A DNA stretch of 64,000 bases, taken from contig NZ_SIRT01000016.1 of the NCBI RefSeq assembly GCF_004310325.1, positions 27,158 through 91,157 of the forward strand. The letters run 5' to 3'. A program made the translations under genes and the position numbers. Positions 1-7,770 of the stretch are shown here, piece after piece. Under the pieces are notes generated by a model, which saw nothing but the letters and a program-made list of their open reading frames with translations, was not told the origin of the DNA and ran no database searches. Each line of letters starts with the position of its first letter. Position 1 is the first letter of the stretch. The DNA is from Hyunsoonleella flava. GTDB lineage: Bacteria; Bacteroidota; Bacteroidia; Flavobacteriales; Flavobacteriaceae.

Positions 1-459
1 ATTTTAAGCATTGTAAAGTCTGAAGTTAAACATATTTCGGCGAGCGGTGTTGCGGTAATTAGTGATACGCCCGATATTGCCAATGCCAGAATAGAATTTA
101 AAAACGGCTGTGTGGCAAATTTAACGGCCAGTAGAATTTCATTAAAGAAAATGCGTAAAGGCAGATTCTTCCAAAAAGATGCATACATCTCGGTAGACTT
201 TTTAGAAAAGAAGTGTGAAGTAGTTAAAATGAAAGATGCGCCTGAAAACCCAGGAGATTTTGATATGATTTTACAGAATGCTGAAGGTATTAAAAAACAA
301 ATCTACTTTGATAATCCTAAAATCCTGGATGTAAACTCTATTCTTATGGAACTGGAAACATTTGCTGATGCAATTAATAATGACACTACTCCAATAGTAA
401 CTTTACACGATGGTACGGAAGCATTGCGCGTAGCCAATATGATTATCAATCAGTTTTAA
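1..459 (+). CDS. Gfo/Idh/MocA family oxidoreductase, C-terminal part (5' end outside window)
   Basis: The frame is open from base 1 and gives about 152 residues before TAA. It reads as the C-terminal half of a Gfo/Idh/MocA NAD(P)-dependent sugar or polyol oxidoreductase: a beta-sheet domain with 'SGVAVISDTPDIANARIEF', then 'NGCVANLTASRIS' and a closing helix 'FADAINNDTTPIVTLHDGTEALRVANMI', which is typical of the family's end. The N-terminal Rossmann fold lies upstream of the window, so substrate cannot be judged. In Flavobacteriaceae such a protein often sits before the 3-hydroxybutyryl-CoA dehydrogenase and YggS genes, as here. The first internal ATG (112) is not the start, because the family similarity extends upstream of it. 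Function beyond the family level is not visible. Confidence 0.75.
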   Translation: MLSIVKSEVKHISASGVAVISDTPDIANARIEFKNGCVANLTASRISLKKMRKGRFFQKDAYISVDFLEKKCEVVKMKDAPENPGDFDMILQNAEGIKKQIYFDNPKILDVNSILMELETFADAINNDTTPIVTLHDGTEALRVANMIINQF

Positions 460-795
460 ATAGCCCCACCTAACCTCCCCAAAAGGGAGGAACCACAAGT
501 GATACTTTTAGAAGTTAGAGTTTAAAAATTTGAAGTTAAAAAAAGCAAATAGCAGAAAGTCAACACCCAAGTTCGGACAAAATCCGAATTATCAATCTGC
601 AGAAATAATGAGCATTATCGAAATTTAAAATATATTTTAAATGAAGATACAAACGCAGTTTAATGGAGACGCAAAGCGCAGCTTTAAGCGCGTAATTCTG
701 AGAGCGAATGGTGCTTTAGCAATTTCCTAAGATTGATTTGATTTTTTGGTTCGTTTTGCATCAAGGCAAAATGAACATAAATAAAATATTAAAAA
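460..795. other. Non-coding gap with two hairpins
   Basis: This 336-bp stretch has no convincing gene. A 6-bp perfect hairpin (474-490, CCTCCC/GGGAGG) lies just after the oxidoreductase stop but has no T-run, so it is a weak terminator at best. A second hairpin at 749-776 pairs GTTCGTTTTGC with GCAAAATGAAC (one G-T pair) around a 6-nt loop, 20 nt before the next gene. It looks like a dispersed flavobacterial repeat or a 5'UTR structure. The bases between are A/T-rich with no pattern I can name. Confidence 0.5.
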
Positions 796-1686
796 ATGAA
801 AGACATAGCAGTAATAGGCGCAGGTACCATGGGAAACGGTATTGCCCACGTTTTTGCCCAAAACGGGTTTAAAGTACAACTTATTGACATTAGTAAAAAC
901 GCTTTAGAAAAAGGAGTACAGACCATAACTAAGAATTTAGACAGAATGGTAGCCAAGGAAAAAATCACTTCATTGGATAAAGAAAATACACTTAATAACA
1001 TCGCTTGTTTCACTAATATAAAAGACGGTGTTGCAAATACAGAATTAGTTGTTGAGGCTGCCACGGAGCGTCTAGATTTAAAGCTAAATATTTTTAAAAC
1101 ATTAGATGAGGTATGCAATAGTAAAACTATTTTGGCAACCAACACCTCCTCTATTTCTATAACAGAAATCGCTGCGGCCACGTCGAGACCAGACCGTGTT
1201 ATAGGTATGCATTTTATGAATCCTGTCCCGATTATGAAATTGGTAGAAATCATCCGAGGATATAATACAAGTGGTGAAGTAACCAATATCATAATGCAAC
1301 TCTCTAAAACCTTAGGAAAAGTTCCTGTTGAAGTAAATGATTATCCAGGGTTTGTTGCCAACCGTATTTTAATGCCAATGTTAAACGAATCCATCGAAAC
1401 CTTGTACAACGGCGTAGCAGGTGTAGAGCAGATTGATACAGTTATGAAGTTGGGAATGGCACACCCTATGGGTCCTTTACAATTGGCCGATTTTATTGGT
1501 TTAGATGTTTGTCTGTCCATTTTGAATGTTATGTATGATGGGTTTAAGAATCCGAAATATGCACCGTGTCCACTATTGGTAAATATGGTTAATGCAGGAA
1601 AATTGGGCGTAAAATCTGGAGAAGGATTCTATGATTATTCTGAAAGTAAAAAGGCTAAAAACGTGTCTCAACAGTTTTTGAAGTGA
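796..1686 (+). CDS. 3-hydroxybutyryl-CoA dehydrogenase
   Basis: This 296-residue protein interconverts 3-hydroxyacyl-CoA and acetoacetyl-CoA with NAD(P) in the cytoplasm, in butyrate-type or beta-oxidation metabolism. The N-terminal Rossmann fold starts with GAGTMG (residues 8-13). The catalytic His lies in GMHFMNPVP (H139), with its partner Glu shortly after (E151), and the NTSS motif is at 116-119. The C-terminal 3HCDH domain contains 'HPMGPLQLADFIGLD'. Length matches single-domain Hbd/PaaH enzymes, so this is not a fused FadB. The ATG at 796 gives a start directly ahead of the nucleotide-binding strand. It is followed after 51 nt by yggS, which has its own promoter. hbd or paaH would be possible symbols; substrate chain length is not determined by sequence. 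Confidence 0.93.
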   Translation: MKDIAVIGAGTMGNGIAHVFAQNGFKVQLIDISKNALEKGVQTITKNLDRMVAKEKITSLDKENTLNNIACFTNIKDGVANTELVVEAATERLDLKLNIFKTLDEVCNSKTILATNTSSISITEIAAATSRPDRVIGMHFMNPVPIMKLVEIIRGYNTSGEVTNIIMQLSKTLGKVPVEVNDYPGFVANRILMPMLNESIETLYNGVAGVEQIDTVMKLGMAHPMGPLQLADFIGLDVCLSILNVMYDGFKNPKYAPCPLLVNMVNAGKLGVKSGEGFYDYSESKKAKNVSQQFLK

Positions 1687-1701
1687 TGCATACATCCTTA
1701 T

Positions 1702-1732
1702 TTGACTAAGACTTCCCTTAGTATTAACTTTG
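1702..1732 (+). promoter_or_regulatory. Bacteroidota-type promoter for yggS
   Basis: TTG (1702-1704), a 20-nt spacer, then TAACTTTG (1725-1732) matches the -33 TTG and -7 TAnnTTTG consensus known for Bacteroidota sigma-ABfr. The -7 element ends only 5 nt before the yggS ATG at 1738, so the transcript is likely to start at or next to the start codon. The TTG at 1702 would also be an in-frame start, but I read it as the promoter element. Confidence 0.65.
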
Positions 1733-1737
1733 CAAAC

Positions 1738-2400
1738 ATGAGCATACAACAAAACTTAAAACATATACTTTCCGAAGTTCCCAAAAACGTCACCCTTGTT
1801 GCCGTTTCAAAAACAAAACCAGTTGCAACCATTATGGAAGCTTATAACGCTGGACATCGCTTTTTTGGCGAAAATAAAGTTCAAGAAATGGTAGATAAAT
1901 ATGAGGAAATGCCAAAAGATATCGACTGGCACATGATTGGGCATCTACAGCGAAACAAGGTAAAATATATGGCAGGCTTTGTGCGTTTAATTCACGGTGT
2001 GGATAGTTTTAAATTATTAAAAGAAATTAATAAACAAGCTAAAAAACACAACCGCATTATCGATTGCTTATTTCAAATTAAAATTGCTGAGGAAGATTCA
2101 AAATTTGGAATGAAAGCAGAAGATGTCTCAAATATTTTGTCTTCAAAAGAATTTTCAGAATTGCAAAATATTAGAATAACTGGTTTGATGGGTATGGCAA
2201 CTTTTACAGATGATGAGGCTCAAATTAAAAAAGAATTCATGTATTTAAAACATACTTTTGATACCCTAAAATCGTTCGAAACCTTTAACTTTAAACCCGA
2301 AATTATCAGTATGGGTATGAGTGGAGATTATAAATTAGCTATTGATTGCGGCAGTAATATGATTCGTGTAGGTAGTAGTATTTTTGGTGCAAGAAATTAA
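1738..2400 (+). CDS. YggS family pyridoxal-phosphate homeostasis protein
   Basis: A 220-residue PLPBP/YggS protein, a single-domain PLP carrier with the fold of the alanine racemase N-terminal barrel. It takes part in vitamin B6 homeostasis in the cytoplasm. The PLP lysine is in AVSKTKP (K25), followed by the signature RFFGENKVQE and WHMIGHLQRNKVKY. Near the C-terminus, 'ISMGMSGDYKLAI' and 'NMIRVGSSIFGAR' form the phosphate-binding end. I chose the ATG at 1738 over the in-frame TTG at 1702, because the extra twelve residues are not family-like and the upstream bases form a promoter. Length agrees with the family (about 220-235). The next gene begins about 70 nt downstream, after a 7-bp tandem repeat. 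Confidence 0.93.
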   Translation: MSIQQNLKHILSEVPKNVTLVAVSKTKPVATIMEAYNAGHRFFGENKVQEMVDKYEEMPKDIDWHMIGHLQRNKVKYMAGFVRLIHGVDSFKLLKEINKQAKKHNRIIDCLFQIKIAEEDSKFGMKAEDVSNILSSKEFSELQNIRITGLMGMATFTDDEAQIKKEFMYLKHTFDTLKSFETFNFKPEIISMGMSGDYKLAIDCGSNMIRVGSSIFGARN

Positions 2401-2427
2401 AACACATAGTGGACAAAAACATATTAT

Positions 2428-2472
2428 AACTTTTAACTTTTAACTTTTAACTTTTAACTTTTAACTTTTAAC
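2428..2472 (+). repeat. Tandem repeat (AACTTTT)x6.4
   Basis: Six perfect copies of the 7-mer AACTTTT plus AAC, with no variation. The last units carry the in-frame TAA (2469-2471) immediately before the open frame of the exonuclease/GIY-YIG gene, and the repeat ends exactly where that gene's start codon is expected. Heptamer repeats can change length by slippage and would alter the promoter-to-gene distance. Confidence 0.95.
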
Positions 2473-3842
2473 AAATCTACGCAGTATTAGACATAGAAAC
2501 CACGGGTGGTAAGTACAATGAAGAGGGAATTACAGAGATTGCCATTTATAAATTTGACGGTCATGAAATTGTTGACCAGTTTATAAGTCTTGTTAACCCA
2601 GAGCGTGATATTCAGCCTTTTGTAGTAAATCTTACTGGTATAAATAGCAACATGCTACGCAATGCCCCAAAATTTTACGAGGTTGCTAAGCGTATTGTTG
2701 AAATTACTAACGACTGTATTATAGTTGCTCATAATGCACAGTTTGACTATCGCATTTTACGTACCGAGTTCAGTCGCTTAGGCTTCGAGTTTGAGCGTAA
2801 ATCGCTTTGTACTGTCGAGCTTTCCAAATATCTCATTCCAGGACAAGCATCATACAGCTTAGGGAAACTAGTGCGTGCATTAGGTATTCCTGTTGCCGAC
2901 AGACACCGTGCCTCTGGAGATGCTCAGGCCACGGTAAAGTTGTTTAAAATGCTTTTGGATAAGGATACTGAAAAAAAGATTATACAAGATGTAGTGCGTT
3001 TAAATCCAAAACGTCAATTAGAGCCCAAACACTTAGATATTATAGCAGAATTACCAGCCATAACAGGTGTATATTACATTCATAATGAGGAGGGAGAAAT
3101 CATCTACATCGGTAAAAGTAACAATATAAAAAAGCGTATCAATCAGCATTTCACTAATTCTAATCCGAAATCAAAAAAATTACAAACTTTAGTTGCTGCG
3201 GTAACATATGAAGCTACTGGGAGCGAGTTAGTGGCACTTTTAAAAGAAAGTGAAGAAATCAAAAAGAATAAACCCATTCTCAATCGGGCCTTAAAGCGCA
3301 CAAGTTTTACTCACGCGCTTTACAGTTTTATAGATAAAAACAATTATATCAATCTAAAAATTGATATTGCAGATGGAAGAAAAAAGCCCATTACCACATT
3401 TAGCAATCGGCAAAGTGGAAAAAGCTTCATTACTAGAGCAATTGAGGATTATAGCCTTTGCCAAAAACTTACGGGACTGTATCAAACCAAATCCAGTTGC
3501 TTTAACTATGAAATTAAAACCTGTGCTGGAGCTTGTATTGGCAAAGAACCCGTTGAAATATATAATAAGCGTGTATCATCTCTTATTAACAAAAATAGTT
3601 ATGCCAATAAAAATATGGTAATAATTGATAAGGGAAGGGATATTGATGAACGCAGTGCAATTTTGATAAAAAATGGTGTGTTTCAAGGTTTAGGGTTTTT
3701 CAACCTTAACTATCAAATTAATAATCTGGACGTATTGGAATCAATCATTACACCGATGCAAAACAGCAGAGATACACAACACATTATTCAAAGTTACCTA
3801 AGACGCAATAAAAAAGTAAAACAACTAATCATTGATAGTTAA
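2472..3842 (+). CDS. DEDDh exonuclease / GIY-YIG nuclease fusion, no canonical start codon
   Basis: The frame is open from 2472 (just after TAA in the tandem repeat) and codes for about 456 residues. The N-terminal DnaQ/PolC-epsilon-like 3'-5' exonuclease has ExoI AVLDIETTGG at the very start, ExoII AHNAQFDYR, and ExoIII HRASGDAQAT. A GIY-YIG domain follows: GVYYI, IIYIGKS, catalytic Arg in KKRINQH, Glu in LLKESEEI, and PILNR. This is the UvrC/Cho-type nuclease fold. A paralogue at 62353-63696 begins M-I-Y-T-I-I-D-V-E-T-T-G; here the codon aligned with Met is CAA (2472), so no ATG, GTG or TTG precedes the ExoI motif. The first ATG (2652) would delete ExoI. Either ATC (2475) is used, or the start was lost to the repeat. 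The stop overlaps the next ATG (TAATG), suggesting coupled translation. Probable role: nucleic-acid repair or processing. Confidence 0.8.
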   Translation, partial: QIYAVLDIETTGGKYNEEGITEIAIYKFDGHEIVDQFISLVNPERDIQPFVVNLTGINSNMLRNAPKFYEVAKRIVEITNDCIIVAHNAQFDYRILRTEFSRLGFEFERKSLCTVELSKYLIPGQASYSLGKLVRALGIPVADRHRASGDAQATVKLFKMLLDKDTEKKIIQDVVRLNPKRQLEPKHLDIIAELPAITGVYYIHNEEGEIIYIGKSNNIKKRINQHFTNSNPKSKKLQTLVAAVTYEATGSELVALLKESEEIKKNKPILNRALKRTSFTHALYSFIDKNNYINLKIDIADGRKKPITTFSNRQSGKSFITRAIEDYSLCQKLTGLYQTKSSCFNYEIKTCAGACIGKEPVEIYNKRVSSLINKNSYANKNMVIIDKGRDIDERSAILIKNGVFQGLGFFNLNYQINNLDVLESIITPMQNSRDTQHIIQSYLRRNKKVKQLIIDS

Positions 3843-5806
3843 TGAGACAAATTTTACAACTTCTAATAGTCTTAATAGGGGTTTCAATCTACTCACAGAC
3901 CACCACTTCCAAAGACCCCGTTTATAGAGCTTCTCTAAGTGATTTAAAACTGGACAATTACCCAAAAGATTCTACTGCAAATGCACTCGTACTGTATGAA
4001 TTTGGCAAAAGCTACGTTGATAGAAATGAATATGATTTGAGAACCGAAATAAAACGAAAAATAAAAATATTTAACAAAGAAGGTTTTGATAATGCAAACG
4101 TAACCATTTATCTGTACAAAAGTAACAGTAGCACTTATGAAAAAGTTGAAGATATATTTGCTTCCACCTATACACTAGAGAATGATAAAGTAGTACAAAC
4201 CGAATTGGATCCAAAAAATATTTACCGAGAGGAATATGATGAAAATATCACCATGGTAAAGTTTACACTTCCAAACATAAAAGAGGGCTCAGTAATAACA
4301 TATAGCTACAAACTTGAGTCCCCATACATGCGAAAATATCATGGATGGGAGTTTCAAGGACGTATTCCCAAGTTATATAGTGAATATAATACAAGTATTC
4401 CAGGAAATTGGCTATACCACATAAAGCTCGTTGGAGGTAAAAAACTAAGCACCAATACCATGGATATAGAAAAGCAATGTTTGCAAATGTACAATGGTGC
4501 TAGCGCTGATTGTTCTGTAGCAAAATATATAATGAAAGATATTCCTGCTTTTATTGAAGAAGACTACATGACTACTGAAAGTAACTACCTTGCAAGAATT
4601 GAGTATGAACTCGAGACCTTTAGAGGAATGGACGGCACCGTAAAACACTACACAAAAACCTGGAAAGATGTAGACAAAGAGCTTAGAACAGAAAAGGATA
4701 TCGGTAGGCAATTAAGAAAATCTATCGATGTAGAAGAACTTCTTAGTGAAGATATTATAAATATGTCCGATCCGTTGGAAAAAGCCAAAGCTATTTATCA
4801 TTTTGTCCAAAATGCGTATACTTGGAATGGAGAATATCGCATATTTGAAGATGTTTCAGTTAAGAATCTTATAAAAAACAAGTCTGGTAATATATCATCA
4901 ATCAATATACTGCTTCACAGTCTCTTGAGAGACAGTGGTATTACCGTAAACCCCATACTTCTATCAACCAGGAATAACGGATTTGCAACAAAACTATTCC
5001 CGGTTTTTACGGATTTTAATTATCTATTGGTGGAAGCCTCTATTAACGACAAAAAGTATTTATTAGATGCAACGGACAAGTTTTTAAATTTTGGACTTGT
5101 GCCCTACAGATGCTTAAATGGCTATGGTAGGCGCATAGATTTTAAGAAGGGCAGCGAATGGATTGATATAAAGCCTCCATTAAAATCTTCGATGCTTTAT
5201 ATGGTTGATTTAAGTTTTGATGAGCAGCAAAATTTAGTTGGATCTGTAAAAGGTAAAACAACTGGTTATCATGCGTTAAACTCCAGAAAAGCTTATTTTC
5301 CGAATGAAGACGCTTATGTGCAAAATCTTCAAGATAAAACTATAGATATTGATATTTCTAACCATAGCGTAGAGAATTCCTCTAAAACAAGTCCTAGTTT
5401 TACTGAAAGTTACAATGTGCAATATGAAGCTGAAAGTATAAGCGAAACTATATATCTAAATCCCTTCCTTTTTCCGTTTTTTAAGGAAAACCCTTTTAAA
5501 CTGCAAGAGCGAACGTATCCTATCGATTTTGGTTATGAAGATCGCTATATTTATGTTTTAAAATTTGACTTGGGTGATGAATATATTGTACAAGAAAATC
5601 CAGAGTCACTAGTAATGAGTCTTCCTAACAAAACGGGGTCAATCACGTTTTCTACCAAAGTGGTAGGCAACTTGGTAAACATGACATTTAATATAAGTTT
5701 TAATGAAGCTGTGTATACCCCAGAATATTATCCATACCTAAAGGAGTTTATGAATAAGGCCGTAAACATACAAACCAACTCGCTAATAGTCTTGAAAAAG
5801 AAGTAA
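3842..5806 (+). CDS. DUF3857 / transglutaminase-like domain protein, exported
   Basis: A 654-residue protein with an N-terminal signal peptide (MRQILQLLIVLIGVSIYSQ). An N-terminal DUF3857 beta-rich region (roughly 55-230, 'SVITYSYKLESPYMR') is followed by a transglutaminase-like fold (roughly 290-400, 'KAKAIYHFVQNAYTWNGEYR'). The usual catalytic Cys of the 'GNCxE' segment is replaced: 'KNKSGNISSINILLHSLLRDSGI' has Ser where Cys is expected, so the domain is probably not an active thiol enzyme. 'LLDATDKFLNFGLVPYRCLNG' corresponds to the Asp-containing strand. It is translated in overlap (TAATG) with the exonuclease/GIY-YIG gene, although the products have no obvious shared role. Location is probably periplasm or outer membrane. 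Cellular function is unknown for the family. Confidence 0.8.
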   Translation: MRQILQLLIVLIGVSIYSQTTTSKDPVYRASLSDLKLDNYPKDSTANALVLYEFGKSYVDRNEYDLRTEIKRKIKIFNKEGFDNANVTIYLYKSNSSTYEKVEDIFASTYTLENDKVVQTELDPKNIYREEYDENITMVKFTLPNIKEGSVITYSYKLESPYMRKYHGWEFQGRIPKLYSEYNTSIPGNWLYHIKLVGGKKLSTNTMDIEKQCLQMYNGASADCSVAKYIMKDIPAFIEEDYMTTESNYLARIEYELETFRGMDGTVKHYTKTWKDVDKELRTEKDIGRQLRKSIDVEELLSEDIINMSDPLEKAKAIYHFVQNAYTWNGEYRIFEDVSVKNLIKNKSGNISSINILLHSLLRDSGITVNPILLSTRNNGFATKLFPVFTDFNYLLVEASINDKKYLLDATDKFLNFGLVPYRCLNGYGRRIDFKKGSEWIDIKPPLKSSMLYMVDLSFDEQQNLVGSVKGKTTGYHALNSRKAYFPNEDAYVQNLQDKTIDIDISNHSVENSSKTSPSFTESYNVQYEAESISETIYLNPFLFPFFKENPFKLQERTYPIDFGYEDRYIYVLKFDLGDEYIVQENPESLVMSLPNKTGSITFSTKVVGNLVNMTFNISFNEAVYTPEYYPYLKEFMNKAVNIQTNSLIVLKKK

Positions 5807-5825
5807 TAAAACTTTACTATTTTTG
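5792..5825 (+). promoter_or_regulatory. Probable promoter of the ion channel gene
   Basis: TATTTTTG (5818-5825) matches TAnnTTTG and ends 5 nt before the ATG at 5831. A TTG is present at 5792-5794 with a 23-nt spacer, at the long end of the usual range. As with yggS, the transcript would be leaderless or nearly so. Confidence 0.5.
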
Positions 5826-5830
5826 GTACT

Positions 5831-6679
5831 ATGGAAAACACCAAGCAACAAAGTTGGCGCAGTAAACTGCATGATATAATTTATGAGGCAGATACCCCAG
5901 CAGGAAAACTATTTGATGTTATACTCCTGATAGCAATTATTGCTAGTATTATTTTAGTAATGCTGGAAAGCATAAAGAGTTTTGACGAAAAGTACCATAC
6001 CTTTTTAAATGTTTCCGAATGGATAATTACTATCCTTTTCAGTATAGAGTACATTGCGCGCATCATTACGGTAAAAAAGCCATACAAATATATCTTTAGC
6101 TTTTACGGTATTATTGATTTACTGTCAACAATTCCAAAATATATCTCGTTACTATTTGGCGGCATTCATGCCCTGGCTGCCCTTAGGGCGTTACGCCTTT
6201 TAAGGGTTTTTAGAATATTAAAACTTGCGCGATATTTAGGTGCATCAAACCTATTGATGTCAGCCATAAAATCAAGCCGTGCAAAAATATCCGTATTCCT
6301 TTTTGCTGTGTTAATTTTGTGTATCATTTTTGGCACGTTAATGTACCTTATAGAAGGAGAAGAAAGTGGGTTTTCCAGCATTCCTGTAAGTGTATATTGG
6401 TGTATTGTAACCCTTACCACTGTTGGTTTTGGCGATATCGCCCCAGTTACACCGCTTGGGCAATTTATTGCGGCACTTATCATGATTTTGGGTTATGGCA
6501 TTATCGCTGTGCCTACAGGAATTGTTTCGGCAGAATATACCGCCCAAGGAAAGGATAAAAATAACAATGACGTCACAAATCCTGAGCTCAACTCCAAATC
6601 TTGCGAAAACTGTCTCGCCGAAAACCATAAAGACAAGGCAGATTTTTGCTATAATTGTGGCGAAAAATTACATATTTAA
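5831..6679 (+). CDS. Voltage-gated potassium channel-like ion transporter with C-terminal zinc ribbon
   Basis: A 282-residue inner-membrane protein with the six-helix Kv plan: S1 near 27-45, S2 near 63-80, S3 near 88-103, an S4 with regularly spaced arginines ('ALRALRLLRVFRILKLARYL', 117-136), S5 near 152-175, pore and S6. The selectivity filter is TVGFGD (197-202), as expected for K+. The cytosolic tail ends in a four-cysteine zinc-ribbon pattern, C258-x2-C261-x11-C273-x2-C276. The ribbon is an unusual addition to a short Kv protein and could act as a redox or metal sensor or an assembly domain; that is inference. It stands alone between the transglutaminase-like gene and the dispersed element before miaA. 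Confidence 0.88.
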   Translation: MENTKQQSWRSKLHDIIYEADTPAGKLFDVILLIAIIASIILVMLESIKSFDEKYHTFLNVSEWIITILFSIEYIARIITVKKPYKYIFSFYGIIDLLSTIPKYISLLFGGIHALAALRALRLLRVFRILKLARYLGASNLLMSAIKSSRAKISVFLFAVLILCIIFGTLMYLIEGEESGFSSIPVSVYWCIVTLTTVGFGDIAPVTPLGQFIAALIMILGYGIIAVPTGIVSAEYTAQGKDKNNNDVTNPELNSKSCENCLAENHKDKADFCYNCGEKLHI

Positions 6680-6684
6680 GTTTT

Positions 6685-6767
6685 GGGCGCAACCACAAGG
6701 GTCGGGCTTTCACTACTCAATCCCTCCTTCGTCGGGGATTTCAAACATGCCGTTCAATCCCTTGCGC
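6685..6767 (+). repeat. 83-bp dispersed structured element, copy 1
   Basis: This matches the reverse complement of 39752-39834 over nearly its full length, including the shared core CACTACTCAATCCCTCC and TTTCAAACATGCCGTTCAATCCC. The ends pair: GCGCAA (6687-6692) with TTGCGC (6762-6767). In the other copy the same positions are GTGTT/AACAC, so the stem is kept while its sequence changes. An inner stem (CTCC/GGGG here, CTCC/GGAG there) is also kept. It lies between the channel gene and miaA. It may belong to a known Bacteroidota repeat or RNA family, which I cannot check. Confidence 0.75.
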
Positions 6768-6846
6768 AATTATCTACAAAAATCATTTTCATTCCCATGC
6801 TTTGGTTCAATTTGTTTTTCATAGTACCTTTACTTTTTAATAAAAA

Positions 6847-7770
6847 ATAAGACAAATAGAACAAAAACAGAAATACCTCATCACCATAGTTGGTCCAACA
6901 GCAATCGGCAAAACTGCTTTGAGCATAAAGTTGGCACAACACTTTAAAACAGAAATAATTTCTGCAGATTCGCGTCAGTTCTACAAAGAAATGCAAATAG
7001 GTACGGCAGCACCCTCGCAACAGGAATTATCTGCGGCTAAGCACCATTTTATACATCATAAATCTATAACAGACAATTACAGTGTTGGCAGTTTTGAAAA
7101 AGATGCATTGCAACTTCTAAAAACCTTATTCGAAAAGCATAATACCGTAATTATGGTTGGAGGTTCTGGACTTTATGTTGACGCTGTTGTCAAAGGTTTA
7201 GATCATTTTCCAGATATCGATCCTTCTATCAGAAAACAGTTAAATTTTGATTTGGAAACTAAAGGAATATCACATTTGCAAAAACAACTTAAGGCGTTAG
7301 ATGAAAAAAGCTTTAACACAATTGCAGTGGAAAACCCTCATCGCATTATTCGCGCTTTAGAGGTATCGCTTGGTACAGGCAAACCTTATTCGTCTTTCTT
7401 AAATCAAGGTAAGCAACATCGCGATTTTAAAACAATCAGTATTGGTTTAACTGCAGACAGAGAAATAGTTTATCATCGTATCAACCAACGTGTAGATATT
7501 ATGTTAAAAGAAGGCTTGCTTGACGAGATAAAAGCTTTGATACCTCATAAAGATTTAAACGCTCTAAATACGGTAGGTTACAAAGAGCTTTTTAAATATT
7601 TTGAAGGCGAGTGGACTTTAGATTTTGCCATTTCGGAAATAAAGAAAAATACACGGCGCTTTGCAAAACGTCAAGGTACGTGGTTTAGAAAAAATGAAAA
7701 TACGACTTGGTTTAACTATCGAGATGATATTTCAAAAATTATCACATCCATAGAAATAGAAATGATATGA
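6847..7770 (+). CDS. miaA: tRNA dimethylallyltransferase, no canonical start codon visible
   Basis: MiaA transfers a dimethylallyl group to N6 of A37 in tRNAs that read UNN codons. The P-loop IVGPTAIGKTA lies at 6886-6918, followed by ISADSRQFYKEMQIGTAAPS, 'VMVGGSGLYVDAVV', 'PHRIIRALEV' and 'KNTRRFAKRQGTWFR', which together are diagnostic. The frame is closed by TAA at 6841-6843; between there and the P-loop the codons include ATA (6847, 6856) but no ATG, GTG or TTG. The first TTG (6919) is inside the P-loop and cannot be the start. The given start is therefore a guess (ATA at 6847). The last four bases overlap the ATG of the argE-like gene (ATGA), so the two are probably co-translated. The length of about 307 residues fits the family. 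Confidence 0.85.
   Translation: MRQIEQKQKYLITIVGPTAIGKTALSIKLAQHFKTEIISADSRQFYKEMQIGTAAPSQQELSAAKHHFIHHKSITDNYSVGSFEKDALQLLKTLFEKHNTVIMVGGSGLYVDAVVKGLDHFPDIDPSIRKQLNFDLETKGISHLQKQLKALDEKSFNTIAVENPHRIIRALEVSLGTGKPYSSFLNQGKQHRDFKTISIGLTADREIVYHRINQRVDIMLKEGLLDEIKALIPHKDLNALNTVGYKELFKYFEGEWTLDFAISEIKKNTRRFAKRQGTWFRKNENTTWFNYRDDISKIITSIEIEMI

Noticed and set aside
1702..1737. TTG start of YggS with twelve extra residues
   Set aside because: The TTG is better explained as the -33 element and the extension is not family-like.
2428..2472. CRISPR-like repeat array
   Set aside because: The unit is a 7-base heptamer without spacers; it is a simple tandem repeat.
2652..2654. ATG start of the exonuclease/GIY-YIG gene
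   Set aside because: It would remove the ExoI motif that the paralogue keeps.
6919..6921. TTG start for MiaA
   Set aside because: It is inside the P-loop and would destroy ATP/phosphate binding.
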